A stretch of 44,675 bases of DNA from the NCBI GenBank assembly GCA_027319585.1, contig DAHVMY010000013.1:1-44675 (forward strand). Direction: 5' to 3'. Below the pieces are notes generated by a model. The model saw only the letters and a program-made list of their open reading frames with translations. It did not search any database and had not been told where the DNA came from. Positions 8,280 through 15,901 of the stretch are shown piece after piece (within the stretch, counting starts at the first letter, position 1; each line of letters starts with the position of its first letter). The stretch comes from AG-12 sp027319585. Its GTDB lineage: Bacteria > Chloroflexota > Dormibacteria > Aeolococcales > Bog-877. The translations under genes were made by a program, and so were the position numbers.

Positions 8280-9439
8280 GGGATTCCCCCGCCACCCTTG
8301 CGACGGGCCTTGGCCCCTCCGGCGGCCCCCCGGCGTCCCAGCAGACCGGCGGCGCCGCTGGGGAGGGGCTTGTTCATCTGAGCCAGAACCACCTGATCGC
8401 CCAGTGCCAGTCCGGACGTCACCTGTGCGACGATGGCGTCGGCCGCGCCAATCTTGACCGGGTGCTTGACCGCACGCCCGGTCTTGACGATTAGCACGTA
8501 GGTCCCCCGAGAGCCGCTCCCGTGGACACTGCTGGCGGGGATGGTCAAGACGTGGGCGACGCGCTGGACGATTATCGCGGCCTCGGCCGCCGCGCCCGCG
8601 AACAAGCCGGGAGGACTCCCGGTCACGGTGATCACGATCGGGAACGCGGCTACCCCCTGAACGATGGTGGCGAGCGGGGTAATCGCGCTGACCTTCCCGG
8701 GCAGTGGCCGCGTCTGGCCGGCCGGGGTCACCAACGCCGCCTGCCCAACATGCACCTGTCCGACCTGGGCGTCGCTGACGTTGGCAGCCACCTCAAAGGC
8801 ACCCAGGCCGTCGACCACGATGTCGGTAGTGTTGGCCGCGGTGCGGACACTGCTGGCGCCGTCGGGCTGACCGGCTGTGATGTTGATCTGGGCCACCACG
8901 CCGGCCGCCGGAGCGGTGAGATGGGTGGAGCTGACGGCAGCCTGGGCTGCGGTCACCGCCGTTTGGGCGATGGTGACCTCCGCCTGATCGATGGCGATCT
9001 GGGCCGGGGCGGAGACGGACGAGGCAGCCTCGGCGAGGGACAGCTTGGCCTCTGCAATGGTGAGGTTCGCCTCGGCTTGGGTCAACTGGGCCTGCAGCGT
9101 GGCGGAGTCGAGGGTCGCGAGCAACTCTCCCGCGGTGACCATCTGACCAGGCGTCACGTCGACAGTGGCCACCACGCCCGGAGCAGGAAAGCTCAGACTC
9201 CAACTGTTCACCGGTTGGAGCGTACCTGCCACCACCACGGTGTCGGTGACCGTGCCGTAGCGGGCCGTCGCGGTCACGAAGGGAGATTGGACGGGCCGAG
9301 TGCGAGCGTAAACCACCCCACCGGCGGCGAGCGCGGCCACCAGCCCCAAGAGCGCCAGGGCACGTTTGCGCGGCACCAGCCCCATAGGCCGGGCCAACCT
9401 ACCGGGCCGCTCCGATCCCGTGGGGTTTGAGCTGGACAC
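8276..9439 (-). CDS. MacA/HlyD-type periplasmic adaptor
   Basis: A 387-aa membrane-fusion protein, first gene of the MacAB-like operon. One N-terminal helix (about 26-46) anchors it. Next come a biotinyl-lipoyl-like half-motif (SFPAPGVVATVDVTPGQMVTAGELLATLD), a short Ala/Gln-rich coiled-coil hairpin, the second half-motif (LTAPAAGVVAQINITAGQ) and beta-barrel domains. The C-terminus is Gly/Arg-rich. The start is GTG; an ATG 18 codons in (9385) directly before the membrane helix is an alternative. No TolC-like outer-membrane gene is nearby, which fits a monoderm or unusual envelope, but absence from one window proves little. Confidence 0.9.
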   Translation of the reverse strand: MSSSNPTGSERPGRLARPMGLVPRKRALALLGLVAALAAGGVVYARTRPVQSPFVTATARYGTVTDTVVVAGTLQPVNSWSLSFPAPGVVATVDVTPGQMVTAGELLATLDSATLQAQLTQAEANLTIAEAKLSLAEAASSVSAPAQIAIDQAEVTIAQTAVTAAQAAVSSTHLTAPAAGVVAQINITAGQPDGASSVRTAANTTDIVVDGLGAFEVAANVSDAQVGQVHVGQAALVTPAGQTRPLPGKVSAITPLATIVQGVAAFPIVITVTGSPPGLFAGAAAEAAIIVQRVAHVLTIPASSVHGSGSRGTYVLIVKTGRAVKHPVKIGAADAIVAQVTSGLALGDQVVLAQMNKPLPSGAAGLLGRRGAAGGAKARRKGGGGIP

Positions 9440-9553
9440 CGCTACCAGCGCGCTCGTTGGTCGAAATGGAACAGCTGGTTCCCACGGTCGGCAGCGGGGA
9501 TTCGCTGGTGTCCGGTCATCGAATCCAGGATCGTCGCGACGGCGCTGCTCTGC

Positions 9554-9569
9554 CTTAGTCCAGACTGAG
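9554..9569. promoter_or_regulatory. near-palindrome upstream of the MacAB-like operon
   Basis: CTTAGTC (9554-9560), CA, GACTGAG (9563-9569): inverted arms with one mismatch. It sits about 115 bp before the adaptor's start in the 267-bp non-coding interval. It is a possible operator, but short enough to be chance. Confidence 0.25.
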
Positions 9570-9706
9570 AGAGTCCGGGGCCAGCCGCTTGCCCTCGTCG
9601 GCGGCCGCTGTGGGGCACGCGGCCCTGGCGGTGCGTCCCCGCGTCAGGCGTCGCGACGGACGCCACAGGGCTCCGTCGGGGCGGGGGCCCGAAGCCAAAC
9701 CCATAC

Positions 9707-10438
9707 TCACGTGACCGGCGCCGCGTTCGCTTGGCGGGCTTGATACGGAGTGATGAACCGCATGCTTTCCATGGCCGCGAGCACCGCCGCCCGGCGCGCG
9801 CGCGCGCCCTTGGGGTTCGTGAGAGGGTCCAACAGACTGGGCGCTTGCGGCAGACCGGCGAGAAGGGCGAGCTGCGCCAGCGAATCGCGGGCCAAGGCCC
9901 TGTGGAAGTAGACAGTGCTAGCCTGTTCGGCTCCAACCGCTCCGCTGCCCAGATAGACCTGTGACAGGTACGCGTCCAGGATCTGACTCTTGGTCAAGTG
10001 GTCGGTGATTTTGAGGGCGAGCACTATGTCCACCCAGCGGAGCCAAATCGAGCGGTCAGACCCATGGAGGTAGAGGTCCTCCGCCAACTGCTCGGTGATG
10101 GTGGAACCGCCCTGGCACTCGCAGCGGTGGAGGAGATCGTAGGCGGCGGCCCGCAACAGCCCCTGCAAATTGATCCCGTGATCCTGGTAAAAGTTCTGGT
10201 CTTCCACGGAGACGATCGCCTCGGCAAGGTACCTGGGTACCTCGGCCGAGGTCAGAGGCCGCGTGCGGTGAATCCGGTCTAACTTCGCCACGGCGCCGCG
10301 GAGACCGTCAGTGGAAGGAGTGGCGATCCACGTACCCGCCCACAGGCACGTCACTGCGAGTGCGCACAGGGCAACCGCCCGGCGGACCCGGCGCCAGGTG
10401 GCCGCGTGGCGCACGCGCATGCCGCTCCATGAGGCCAT
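9707..10438 (-). CDS. GT51 peptidoglycan glycosyltransferase, divergent
   Basis: A 243-aa single-domain membrane glycosyltransferase related to MtgA and the N-terminal domain of class A PBPs. This family polymerises lipid II into glycan strands. One N-terminal helix (about 20-38) is followed by the GT51 motifs: VEDQNFYQDHGI with the first catalytic Glu (residue 79), GGSTITEQ (110-117), and ILDAYLSQVYLGSGAVGAE. Two departures are visible. The usual QQ after GGSTIT is EQ. The second catalytic Glu (E290 of E. coli PBP1b by motif alignment) is Asp in LRWVD. There is no transpeptidase domain. The ATG at 10438 is chosen because AGGAG lies 10 nt upstream; GTG at 10462 is possible. Confidence 0.85.
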   Translation of the reverse strand: MASWSGMRVRHAATWRRVRRAVALCALAVTCLWAGTWIATPSTDGLRGAVAKLDRIHRTRPLTSAEVPRYLAEAIVSVEDQNFYQDHGINLQGLLRAAAYDLLHRCECQGGSTITEQLAEDLYLHGSDRSIWLRWVDIVLALKITDHLTKSQILDAYLSQVYLGSGAVGAEQASTVYFHRALARDSLAQLALLAGLPQAPSLLDPLTNPKGARARRAAVLAAMESMRFITPYQARQANAAPVT

Positions 10439-10826
10439 GGTCACAGTTCTCCTCGGAGCCACATGCTTTCGCCATCAATGCAGCTCACCTACCATCTGGC
10501 CGTCGCTCTGGCTGCCTCGGCGATGCCGGATTGAGCCACTGGCATGATGCGGGCCTGGCTGCAGGAGAGGCGCTGGCTGCAGAGCGTCGGCGGGCCGGCG
10601 CTCGGCGCCGGCGTCGGCGCAGCTCCCGCCACAGGTAGGTGAAGTACACGAACGCTCCCAATCGAAGATCCCGCTCAAGCTCGGGCAGACCTCATTCAGC
10701 GGTCAGCCTCTGGGACCGCGATCCGAGGCGCCTTGGAGAAAGTTGAGAGTTGGGGGAGCGGGCTAAACTCCATGCGACGGCTGCCGCCGATCCGCAGGCG
10801 CAGAGCCCGAATCTGAGGAGTCAGCC
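10439..10826. other. intergenic region, divergent promoters
   Basis: No coding signal. It must hold the promoters of the GT51 gene (left) and the metallo-hydrolase (right). A run of GGC/GCC-rich self-complementary sequence lies at about 10587-10622 (CGGGCCGGCGCTCGGCGCCG core). A candidate -10 for the hydrolase is listed separately. Confidence 0.5.
10764..10769 (+). promoter_or_regulatory. -10-like box for the metallo-hydrolase
   Basis: TAAACT, with TTGAGA at 10743-10748 as a possible -35 (15-bp spacing, shorter than ideal). It gives a leader of about 50 nt ending in GAGGAG before the ATG at 10827. Confidence 0.35.
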
Positions 10827-11753
10827 ATGGACCGCCTGATCGCGCCAGGCATCTGGCAGATGGACACCGAGCTCGGGGGATGGACCGAGCTCAACGCCGT
10901 CTTCCTGATCGAGGGACGGCGCCCCTGCCTGGTCGAGACCGGACCGCAGCGGGACGCCGGGCGAGTCCTGGACGCCCTGGCCAGAAGGGGCCTGGACCCG
11001 TCCGACCTCGCCTATGTGGTGCTGTCCCACATCCACCTGGACCACGCGGGCGCGGTCGGAGAGGTGGCCCAACAATTTCCGGAAGCTCAGGTGCTCTGTC
11101 ACCCCAAGGGGCTGCGCCACCTGGCCGATCCCTCCCGGCTGGTGGCCGCCGCCAGCCAGGTGTACGGCGAGCAGATGGACTCGCTGTACGGGGGGATGAC
11201 CCCCGTCGATGCGGATCGTCTGCAGGCGGCCGAGGACATGCAGCTGCTGGACCTCGGGGGACGCCGGCTGACCCTGGTGCACTCCCCCGGGCACGCCAAG
11301 CATCACATCGCGGTCTTCGACGACACGACCGGGGTGCTGCTGGTCGGCGACGCGGTGGGCGTCAAGGTTCCGGGGGGTGGCCCGCTGCGGCCGGCGATGC
11401 CCCCGGACGACTTCGACCTGGAGCTGGCGATCTCCTCCCTCCACAAATTCTCCCGCCTCCAGCCGGCCCAGCTGGTGCTCACCCACTTCGGACCCGCCGG
11501 CGAGCCGCAGGCGGTCCTGCAGGAGGCGGAGGAGACCATGCGGCGCTGGTGCGAGGTAGCCAGGGGCGCCTTCCTGGAGGAGCCGTCGGTGGACCACATC
11601 GAGCGGGCCCTGCGGGAACGGCTCTTCGAGCCGGCGGAGGACCCCTCTCGACAGCCGGTGGTGGACACCCTCAACGGCTTCACCTCGAACGCGGCGGGCA
11701 TGCGCGGGTGGCTGCTGAGGACCACGCCGCCGGCGGCTCCGCCGAGCAGGTGA
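10827..11753 (+). CDS. metallo-beta-lactamase-fold hydrolase
   Basis: A 308-aa soluble MBL-fold protein. Motif 1 HIHLDHAG supplies the metal ligands, motif 2 is HSPGHAKHH, motif 3 the Asp in LLVGDAVG, and motif 4 the His in VLTHFGP. This set binds two metal ions and hydrolyses thioester, lactone or phosphoester bonds depending on subfamily. The C-terminal 75 residues form a helical extension with a conserved-looking NGFTSNAAGMRGWLLR end. The ATG follows GAGGAGT by 6 nt. Substrate unknown; a glyoxalase II-like or lactonase-like role is possible. Confidence 0.88.
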   Translation: MDRLIAPGIWQMDTELGGWTELNAVFLIEGRRPCLVETGPQRDAGRVLDALARRGLDPSDLAYVVLSHIHLDHAGAVGEVAQQFPEAQVLCHPKGLRHLADPSRLVAAASQVYGEQMDSLYGGMTPVDADRLQAAEDMQLLDLGGRRLTLVHSPGHAKHHIAVFDDTTGVLLVGDAVGVKVPGGGPLRPAMPPDDFDLELAISSLHKFSRLQPAQLVLTHFGPAGEPQAVLQEAEETMRRWCEVARGAFLEEPSVDHIERALRERLFEPAEDPSRQPVVDTLNGFTSNAAGMRGWLLRTTPPAAPPSR

Positions 11754-11755
11754 AC

Positions 11756-11811
11756 CGATCTCGATGCCGCTGAACCGGGCATCTTCAGGGCCCCAAGATC
11801 GGCCGAGATCG
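11756..11811. repeat. nested inverted repeats after the hydrolase
   Basis: Outer arms CGATCTCG (11756-11763) and CGAGATCG (11804-11811) are perfect complements. Inside, GATGCC (11763-11768) can pair with GGCATC. The structure begins 3 nt after the hydrolase stop and is followed by TTCTTGG. It could act as a weak terminator or mRNA-protecting structure; there is no real T-run. Confidence 0.35.
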
Positions 11812-11820
11812 TTCTTGGCC

Positions 11821-11849
11821 TTGCGAGAGATGAGATGGGCCAATACAAT
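11821..11849 (+). promoter_or_regulatory. promoter of the DUF5679 gene
   Basis: TTGCGA (11821-11826), 17 bp, TACAAT (11844-11849). This is the best two-box sigma70-type promoter in the window. The predicted start is near 11856, giving a leader of about 50 nt with GGAGGGG before ATG 11907. It contrasts with the leaderless-type promoters elsewhere. Confidence 0.6.
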
Positions 11850-11906
11850 GCGGCTGATCGCCCGGCGCCTGAGTTCGGGTCCCACATCCTCTGGAGGGGT
11901 ACTGAC

Positions 11907-12056
11907 ATGGCTGTAACCGGCTTCTGCATGAAGTGCAAGACGGCGAGGGAGATAGCCAACCCTCAGCCGACCCAGTTGAAGAACGGCAAGCCCGCCACCA
12001 CCGGCACCTGCCCGGTCTGCGGCACCAAGATCTTCAAGATCGGGAAGGCGGCCTGA
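11907..12056 (+). CDS. DUF5679 zinc-ribbon protein
   Basis: A 49-aa protein with two CxxC pairs (Cys7/Cys10 and Cys35/Cys38), enough for one zinc ribbon, and the family pattern GFCMKCKTAREI...KNGKPATTGTCPVCGTKIFKIG. Proteins of this small family recur in Chloroflexota, Dormibacterota and actinobacteria; their role is unknown. The start is fixed by a strong GGAGGGG 7 nt upstream. Reading back to 11835 would add 24 residues without ribosome-binding support. It has its own promoter. Confidence 0.88.
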   Translation: MAVTGFCMKCKTAREIANPQPTQLKNGKPATTGTCPVCGTKIFKIGKAA

Positions 12057-12105
12057 TCCGGCTCGGCGCCGGTCAGAGTTGGGCCGGACGGCCCGGCTCT
12101 GGCCG

Positions 12106-13503
12106 GTGAGCGCCGATCGGGAGGCGCTGGCCGCCAGCATCGCCGCCCGGCAGCGGCCCCTGGTGGAGGGGCTGAAGCGCTGGGTGGAGATCCCATCGGT
12201 CAGCACCGACCCCAGGCGGCGTGACGATGTGGTCCGGTCCGCGGAGTTTCTGCGGGATTACGCCCTGAGCTGCGGGATGACCCGTTGCGAGGTGTGGCCC
12301 ACGGCCGGGCATCCCACGGTCTTCGCAGAGCGGATCGAGGACCCGACCCTGCCCACCGTGCTCGTCTACGGGCACCACGATGTCCAGCCGGTCGACCCCA
12401 TCGAGGAGTGGGAGCTGGCGCCCTTCCAGGCGCTGGAGCGCGACGGCCTGCTGCTAGGTCGGGGCACGGCCGACGACAAGGGCCACCTGCTGATGCACCT
12501 GGAGGCGGTGCGCGGGATCCTCGATGCCCGCGGTCGGCTCCCCCTGAACCTGAGGTTGATCGCCGAGGGGGAGGAGGAGGACGGTTCCGAGCACTTTCAG
12601 GCGACCGTCGCCGCCCATCGTGGCGAGCTGGCCTGCGACGTGGCCGTGATCAGCGACACCGGGATGCTGAGCGAGGACGTCCCCGCGCTCACGGTCGCGC
12701 TGAGGGGGATGGCCTACTGGGAGGTGCGGGTGCGCACGTCGGACACCGACCTGCACTCCGGGGTCTACGGCGGGGCGGTGCTGAACCCGATCACGGTTCT
12801 GGTGACGATGCTGGCCGCGCTCCACGACGACCAGGGCCGGATCGCGGTGCCCGGCTTCTACGACCACGTCGTCGACCTCACCCCCGAGGAGCGTCGCCAG
12901 CTGGCCCAGGTGCCGTTCGACGAGGGCTCCTTCCTGGCGGAGGTGGGCGCGGCGTCCGCCGGGGAGGAGGGCTACACCCTCATGGAGCGGCGCACCGTGC
13001 GGCCGACCTTGGAGTTGTGCGGCATCTGGGGCGGATACCAGGGAGAGGGGGCCAAGACGGTGATCCCCGCGAGGGCGGGGGCCAAGCTCTCCTCGCGGCT
13101 GGTGCCGGATCAGGACGCCGCCGAGATCACCCGGTTGGTGGGGGACCACCTGCGCCGGCTGGCTCCCGAGGGCGTCGATCTCGAGTTCGAGCTGATCCAT
13201 GACGGCCGCTGGGTGGTGACCCCCACCGCCCACCCGGCGGTCGACGCCGCCGCCCGGGCGGTGGCCGCAGCCTGGGGAAGGGACCCCGTCTTCATCCGGG
13301 AGGGCGGCAGCATCCCCCCGGTCGCGACTCTGGCCGAGGAGCTGGGAGCACCCTGCGTGCTGTTCGGAGTCGGGCTTCCGGGGGACCGCATCCACGCGCC
13401 CAATGAGCGGGTCGTCCTCGACCAGCTGTTCCGGGGGATGCAGGCCCTGGGGCGGCTCTGGGATGAGTACGCGCAGCTGGGGAAGGGCGGCCTCAGCCGC
13501 TGA
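12106..13503 (+). CDS. M20-family dipeptidase
   Basis: A 465-aa cytoplasmic metallopeptidase of the M20 dipeptidase/carnosinase-like group, cleaving dipeptides with two zinc ions. Visible motifs: YGHHDVQP (metal His and the supporting Asp), GRGTADDKGHL (bridging Asp), AEGEEEDGSEH (catalytic Glu pair), and the lid or dimerisation domain starting near RTSDTDLHSGVYGGAVLNP. A late metal His is in GDRIHAPNE. GTG at 12106 is preferred because the first conserved helix (ADREALAASI) follows directly; TTG at 12079 would add nine residues. The gene converges with the TrkA gene and overlaps it by 11 nt. Confidence 0.9.
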   Translation: MSADREALAASIAARQRPLVEGLKRWVEIPSVSTDPRRRDDVVRSAEFLRDYALSCGMTRCEVWPTAGHPTVFAERIEDPTLPTVLVYGHHDVQPVDPIEEWELAPFQALERDGLLLGRGTADDKGHLLMHLEAVRGILDARGRLPLNLRLIAEGEEEDGSEHFQATVAAHRGELACDVAVISDTGMLSEDVPALTVALRGMAYWEVRVRTSDTDLHSGVYGGAVLNPITVLVTMLAALHDDQGRIAVPGFYDHVVDLTPEERRQLAQVPFDEGSFLAEVGAASAGEEGYTLMERRTVRPTLELCGIWGGYQGEGAKTVIPARAGAKLSSRLVPDQDAAEITRLVGDHLRRLAPEGVDLEFELIHDGRWVVTPTAHPAVDAAARAVAAAWGRDPVFIREGGSIPPVATLAEELGAPCVLFGVGLPGDRIHAPNERVVLDQLFRGMQALGRLWDEYAQLGKGGLSR

Positions 13504-14176
13504 CCGGATGCAGCACCGCCGCGGACTCCAGCTGGAAGTCCGCGGTCGGACGCTCGGTCAGGATGACCAGCTGGTCCCCGAGCGCAAGCTCGGTGTCCGC
13601 TCCCACCGGCTCGCCGTCCCGCAGCAGGAGCAGCAGCTGCTCCGAGGCCAGCTCCGCCAGCTCCGAGAAACGGTGTCCGACCGCGGGCCCGGCGGGGACC
13701 GTGAGCCGGATCACCCCCTTGTCGGTGCCCTCGAGAGGGAGTCTCTGGGCGTCGGAGTTGTTCGCCAGCGCGGTGTCGATCTCGTTGAGGATGAGCTCGG
13801 TGGCGGACACGGCGATGTCCACCCCCAGCCTCTGGAAGAGCTGCACATTGCTGGGGTTGTTCACCCGGGCGATGGTGTGGGGAACCTTGAAGTTCCACTT
13901 CGCGAGCTGGCAGGCGACCAGATTGTCCTCGTCGTCGCCCGTCACCGCCGCCAAAACGTCGGCACGCTCGATGCCGCTGGTGGCCAAGAAGGCCATCTCG
14001 TCACCGTCGCCCACCAGGCATGAGCAGCTGCCGAGCTGGGCCGAGATGGAGGCGGCGCGGGTGCGGTCCTTCTCGATGAGGGCGACCTCATAGCCGGCCT
14101 TGAGGAGCCGGTGGGTGAGGTAGAAGCCCACCTTGCCGCCGCCCACCACCAGGACGTAGGCCGGGCGCTCAGGCAT
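13493..14176 (-). CDS. TrkA-type RCK protein with RCK_C domain
   Basis: A 227-aa cytoplasmic K+-uptake regulatory subunit. The Rossmann domain starts at once (VLVVGGGKVGFYLTHRLL; acidic residue ending strand 2 in LIEKD) and binds NAD(H) or ATP. Residues about 140-220 form an RCK_C ligand-binding domain (GPAVGHRFSEL...DTELALGDQLVILTE). Its ATG lies inside the end of the upstream RCK gene (8-nt overlap), so the two are co-translated and probably form one hetero-oligomeric gating ring. No TrkH/KtrB channel gene is present in the window. Confidence 0.88.
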   Translation of the reverse strand: MPERPAYVLVVGGGKVGFYLTHRLLKAGYEVALIEKDRTRAASISAQLGSCSCLVGDGDEMAFLATSGIERADVLAAVTGDDEDNLVACQLAKWNFKVPHTIARVNNPSNVQLFQRLGVDIAVSATELILNEIDTALANNSDAQRLPLEGTDKGVIRLTVPAGPAVGHRFSELAELASEQLLLLLRDGEPVGADTELALGDQLVILTERPTADFQLESAAVLHPVSG

Positions 14177-14627
14177 GGGTCCCAGCCGCCCCGGTGACGC
14201 GGGCGCGGGCACCGTCTGCCGCCTCCGCCCCCTGCTCGAAGTAGGTGCGGGCGATCGCCGCCCCAACCACGGTGGGGCAGTAGGTGTAGAGGCCCATCTC
14301 CCGATACACCTGCTCCCGGATGGGATCGTAGATCCGGGTCATGACCTTGGGGATCTGGAAGATCCTCTGGGCGACCTGCGCCGACATGATGTTGCGGTTG
14401 TCCCCATTGGTGACGGAGATGAACCAATCCATCTCGGCGGCGCCGGCCTCCTCCAGCACATGCTGGTCGGTGCCATTGCCGAGCACCATCCGGCCGGGAA
14501 AGTGCTGTCCGAGCCGCTCGAAGGCGGACCGCGCCATGTCGACCACGGTCACCTCGTGGCCATCCTCGCTGAGGTCCCGGGCCAACCGGGCCCCGACCCT
14601 CCCGCAGCCCACGATCAGGACCTTCAC
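14169..14627 (-). CDS. TrkA-type RCK_N protein
   Basis: A 152-aa NAD-binding RCK domain protein, upstream partner of the second TrkA protein. It has GCGRVGARLARDL (dinucleotide loop), VVDMARSAFERL (acidic residue after strand 2) and the typical GNGTDQHVLEEAG stretch. It lacks a separate RCK_C domain. GTG at 14627 is chosen because it lies directly before KVLIVGCG and 7 nt after a TATACT box, consistent with leaderless translation. The divergent stress-protein gene begins 82 bp away. Confidence 0.85.
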   Translation of the reverse strand: MKVLIVGCGRVGARLARDLSEDGHEVTVVDMARSAFERLGQHFPGRMVLGNGTDQHVLEEAGAAEMDWFISVTNGDNRNIMSAQVAQRIFQIPKVMTRIYDPIREQVYREMGLYTYCPTVVGAAIARTYFEQGAEAADGARARVTGAAGTHA

Positions 14628-14634
14628 GAGCCGG

Positions 14635-14640
14635 AGTATA
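14635..14640 (-). promoter_or_regulatory. -10 box, leaderless-type, trkA pair
   Basis: TATACT on the minus strand, 7 nt before GTG 14627. No Shine-Dalgarno fits between them, and no convincing -35 is seen. Confidence 0.6.
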
Positions 14641-14709
14641 GCCCGACATCGCACGGCCGCAGCCCGCGCCGGCACCGGCGCGCCCGGGAGCGCCACAATT
14701 GGTCGGCTG

Positions 14710-15237
14710 ATGGCATCTCGATTCTTCCGCCCCGCTGGTGCACCCGGTCCAGAGCAGGCCGGCGTGCTGGGGCCGCACCGCATCGTGGTGCCGGTAAAGG
14801 GCGACCCGGTGGACTCGGACGCCCTGCGGGCAGCATGCCGCCTGGCCCGGCCCGCCAAGGCCGCGATCCTGGTGATCACCGTGCTCGAGGTGCCCCGCCA
14901 TCTGCCGCTCACGGTCAACCTGGACCGCGAACTCGGCGCGGCTGAAGAGATGCTCGAGGAGATGGAGCAACTGGCCCTCAAGCTGGGGACCAGGATCGAG
15001 ACGACCGTCCTGCAGGCGCGCGAGGCGGGCCCGGCGGTGGTCGACGAGGCCAGGCGCTGGGACGCCGACCTGGTGGTGGTGGGCCTGGGGAGCCCGCAGC
15101 GGTTCGGCGAGTTCACCCTCGACCGCAGCGGCGAGGAGCTGCTGCGGAGGGTCCACTGCCGACTGATCCTGATCCGAGAGGCGCTGGACCAGCCGGACCC
15201 TCATACCTTGATGGCGCTATCCGAAGCTCCGGATTGA
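14710..15237 (+). CDS. universal stress protein (UspA family)
   Basis: A 175-aa protein with a single Usp domain: RIVVPVKGDPVDSDALRAACRLA at the N-terminal strand-helix, and DADLVVVGLGSPQRFGEF leading to a C-terminal SGEELLRRVHCRLILIRE. The last part corresponds to the Usp nucleotide loop but departs from the usual GRxG, so ATP binding is uncertain. It is divergent from the two RCK genes, and Usp domains are known partners of cation and amino-acid transporters, so a link to K+ homeostasis is plausible. The ATG has no clear ribosome site; CACAAT lies 10 nt before it. About 20 residues precede the domain. Confidence 0.85.
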   Translation: MASRFFRPAGAPGPEQAGVLGPHRIVVPVKGDPVDSDALRAACRLARPAKAAILVITVLEVPRHLPLTVNLDRELGAAEEMLEEMEQLALKLGTRIETTVLQAREAGPAVVDEARRWDADLVVVGLGSPQRFGEFTLDRSGEELLRRVHCRLILIREALDQPDPHTLMALSEAPD

Positions 15238-15238
15238 C

Positions 15239-15844
15239 TCAGCTCCGCCTCCGGCGGACCAGGCGCCAGACCACCCACCCCAGGATCGCCACCACCACCA
15301 AGCCCAGGCCGATCAGGAGCCCCTTGGCGCCCAGATGGAGGATGTTGCGGTAGTTGGCCCCCAGGGCATCGCCGACCGAGGTCACGGTGGCGCACCACAC
15401 CAGAGCCCCGAGCAGCATCGCGGGGTAGAAGATCCGCGGGGGGATCGCGGCGATGCCGGCCGCATAGGAGGCGAGGTTGCGGGCGAACGGCACCACCCGG
15501 GTCAGGAAGACCCCGATCCCACCCCGGCGCCGCACCCAGATGGCGGCATCGTCCAGCCGCTGCGCCGATACCCCGACCCGGGATGCGAGCCTGATCACGA
15601 CCGGCCGGCCGAGCGCGTAGCCGATCTGGTACGAGATGGTGGCCCCGATGGCCGACCCCAGGGTCGCGCAGAGGATGAGCGGGATCAGGGATACGGTGCC
15701 CCGGTGGGCCAGGAAGCCGAGCGTGAGCAGGATCGCCTCATCCGGCAGCGGCAGCCCCACCGACTCCCCGGCCAGCCAGAGCAGCACGAACGCGTACACC
15801 CCCAGCGGGGGCAGATGGGTGAGCTGGGAGAGGATGTGGGTCAT
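15239..15844 (-). CDS. DedA-family membrane protein
   Basis: A 201-aa inner-membrane protein of the DedA/VTT (SNARE-associated) family, implicated in recycling of undecaprenyl phosphate or other lipids across the membrane. Family features: the amphipathic re-entrant part ESVGLPLPDEAILLTLGFLA, the middle GSAIGATISYQIGYALGR, and FLTRVVPFARNLASYAAGIAAIP with the conserved Arg residues. A final helix precedes a basic RRRRS tail. It follows gyrA on the same strand after 57 nt, so it may be the last gene of the gyrB-plsX-gyrA unit. Its stop nearly abuts that of the convergent stress-protein gene. Confidence 0.9.
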   Translation of the reverse strand: MTHILSQLTHLPPLGVYAFVLLWLAGESVGLPLPDEAILLTLGFLAHRGTVSLIPLILCATLGSAIGATISYQIGYALGRPVVIRLASRVGVSAQRLDDAAIWVRRRGGIGVFLTRVVPFARNLASYAAGIAAIPPRIFYPAMLLGALVWCATVTSVGDALGANYRNILHLGAKGLLIGLGLVVVAILGWVVWRLVRRRRS

Positions 15845-15901
15845 GGTGGCCCCAGCAGGCTATCCGCAAGGGGCCTCACGAGGCGCGGCCCTCGTTCCCG
15901 C

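Noticed and set aside
12285..13202. Gly/Arg/Pro-rich frame inside the M20 gene
   Set aside because: Out-of-frame reading of a clear metallopeptidase; composition typical of frame-shifted GC-rich DNA.
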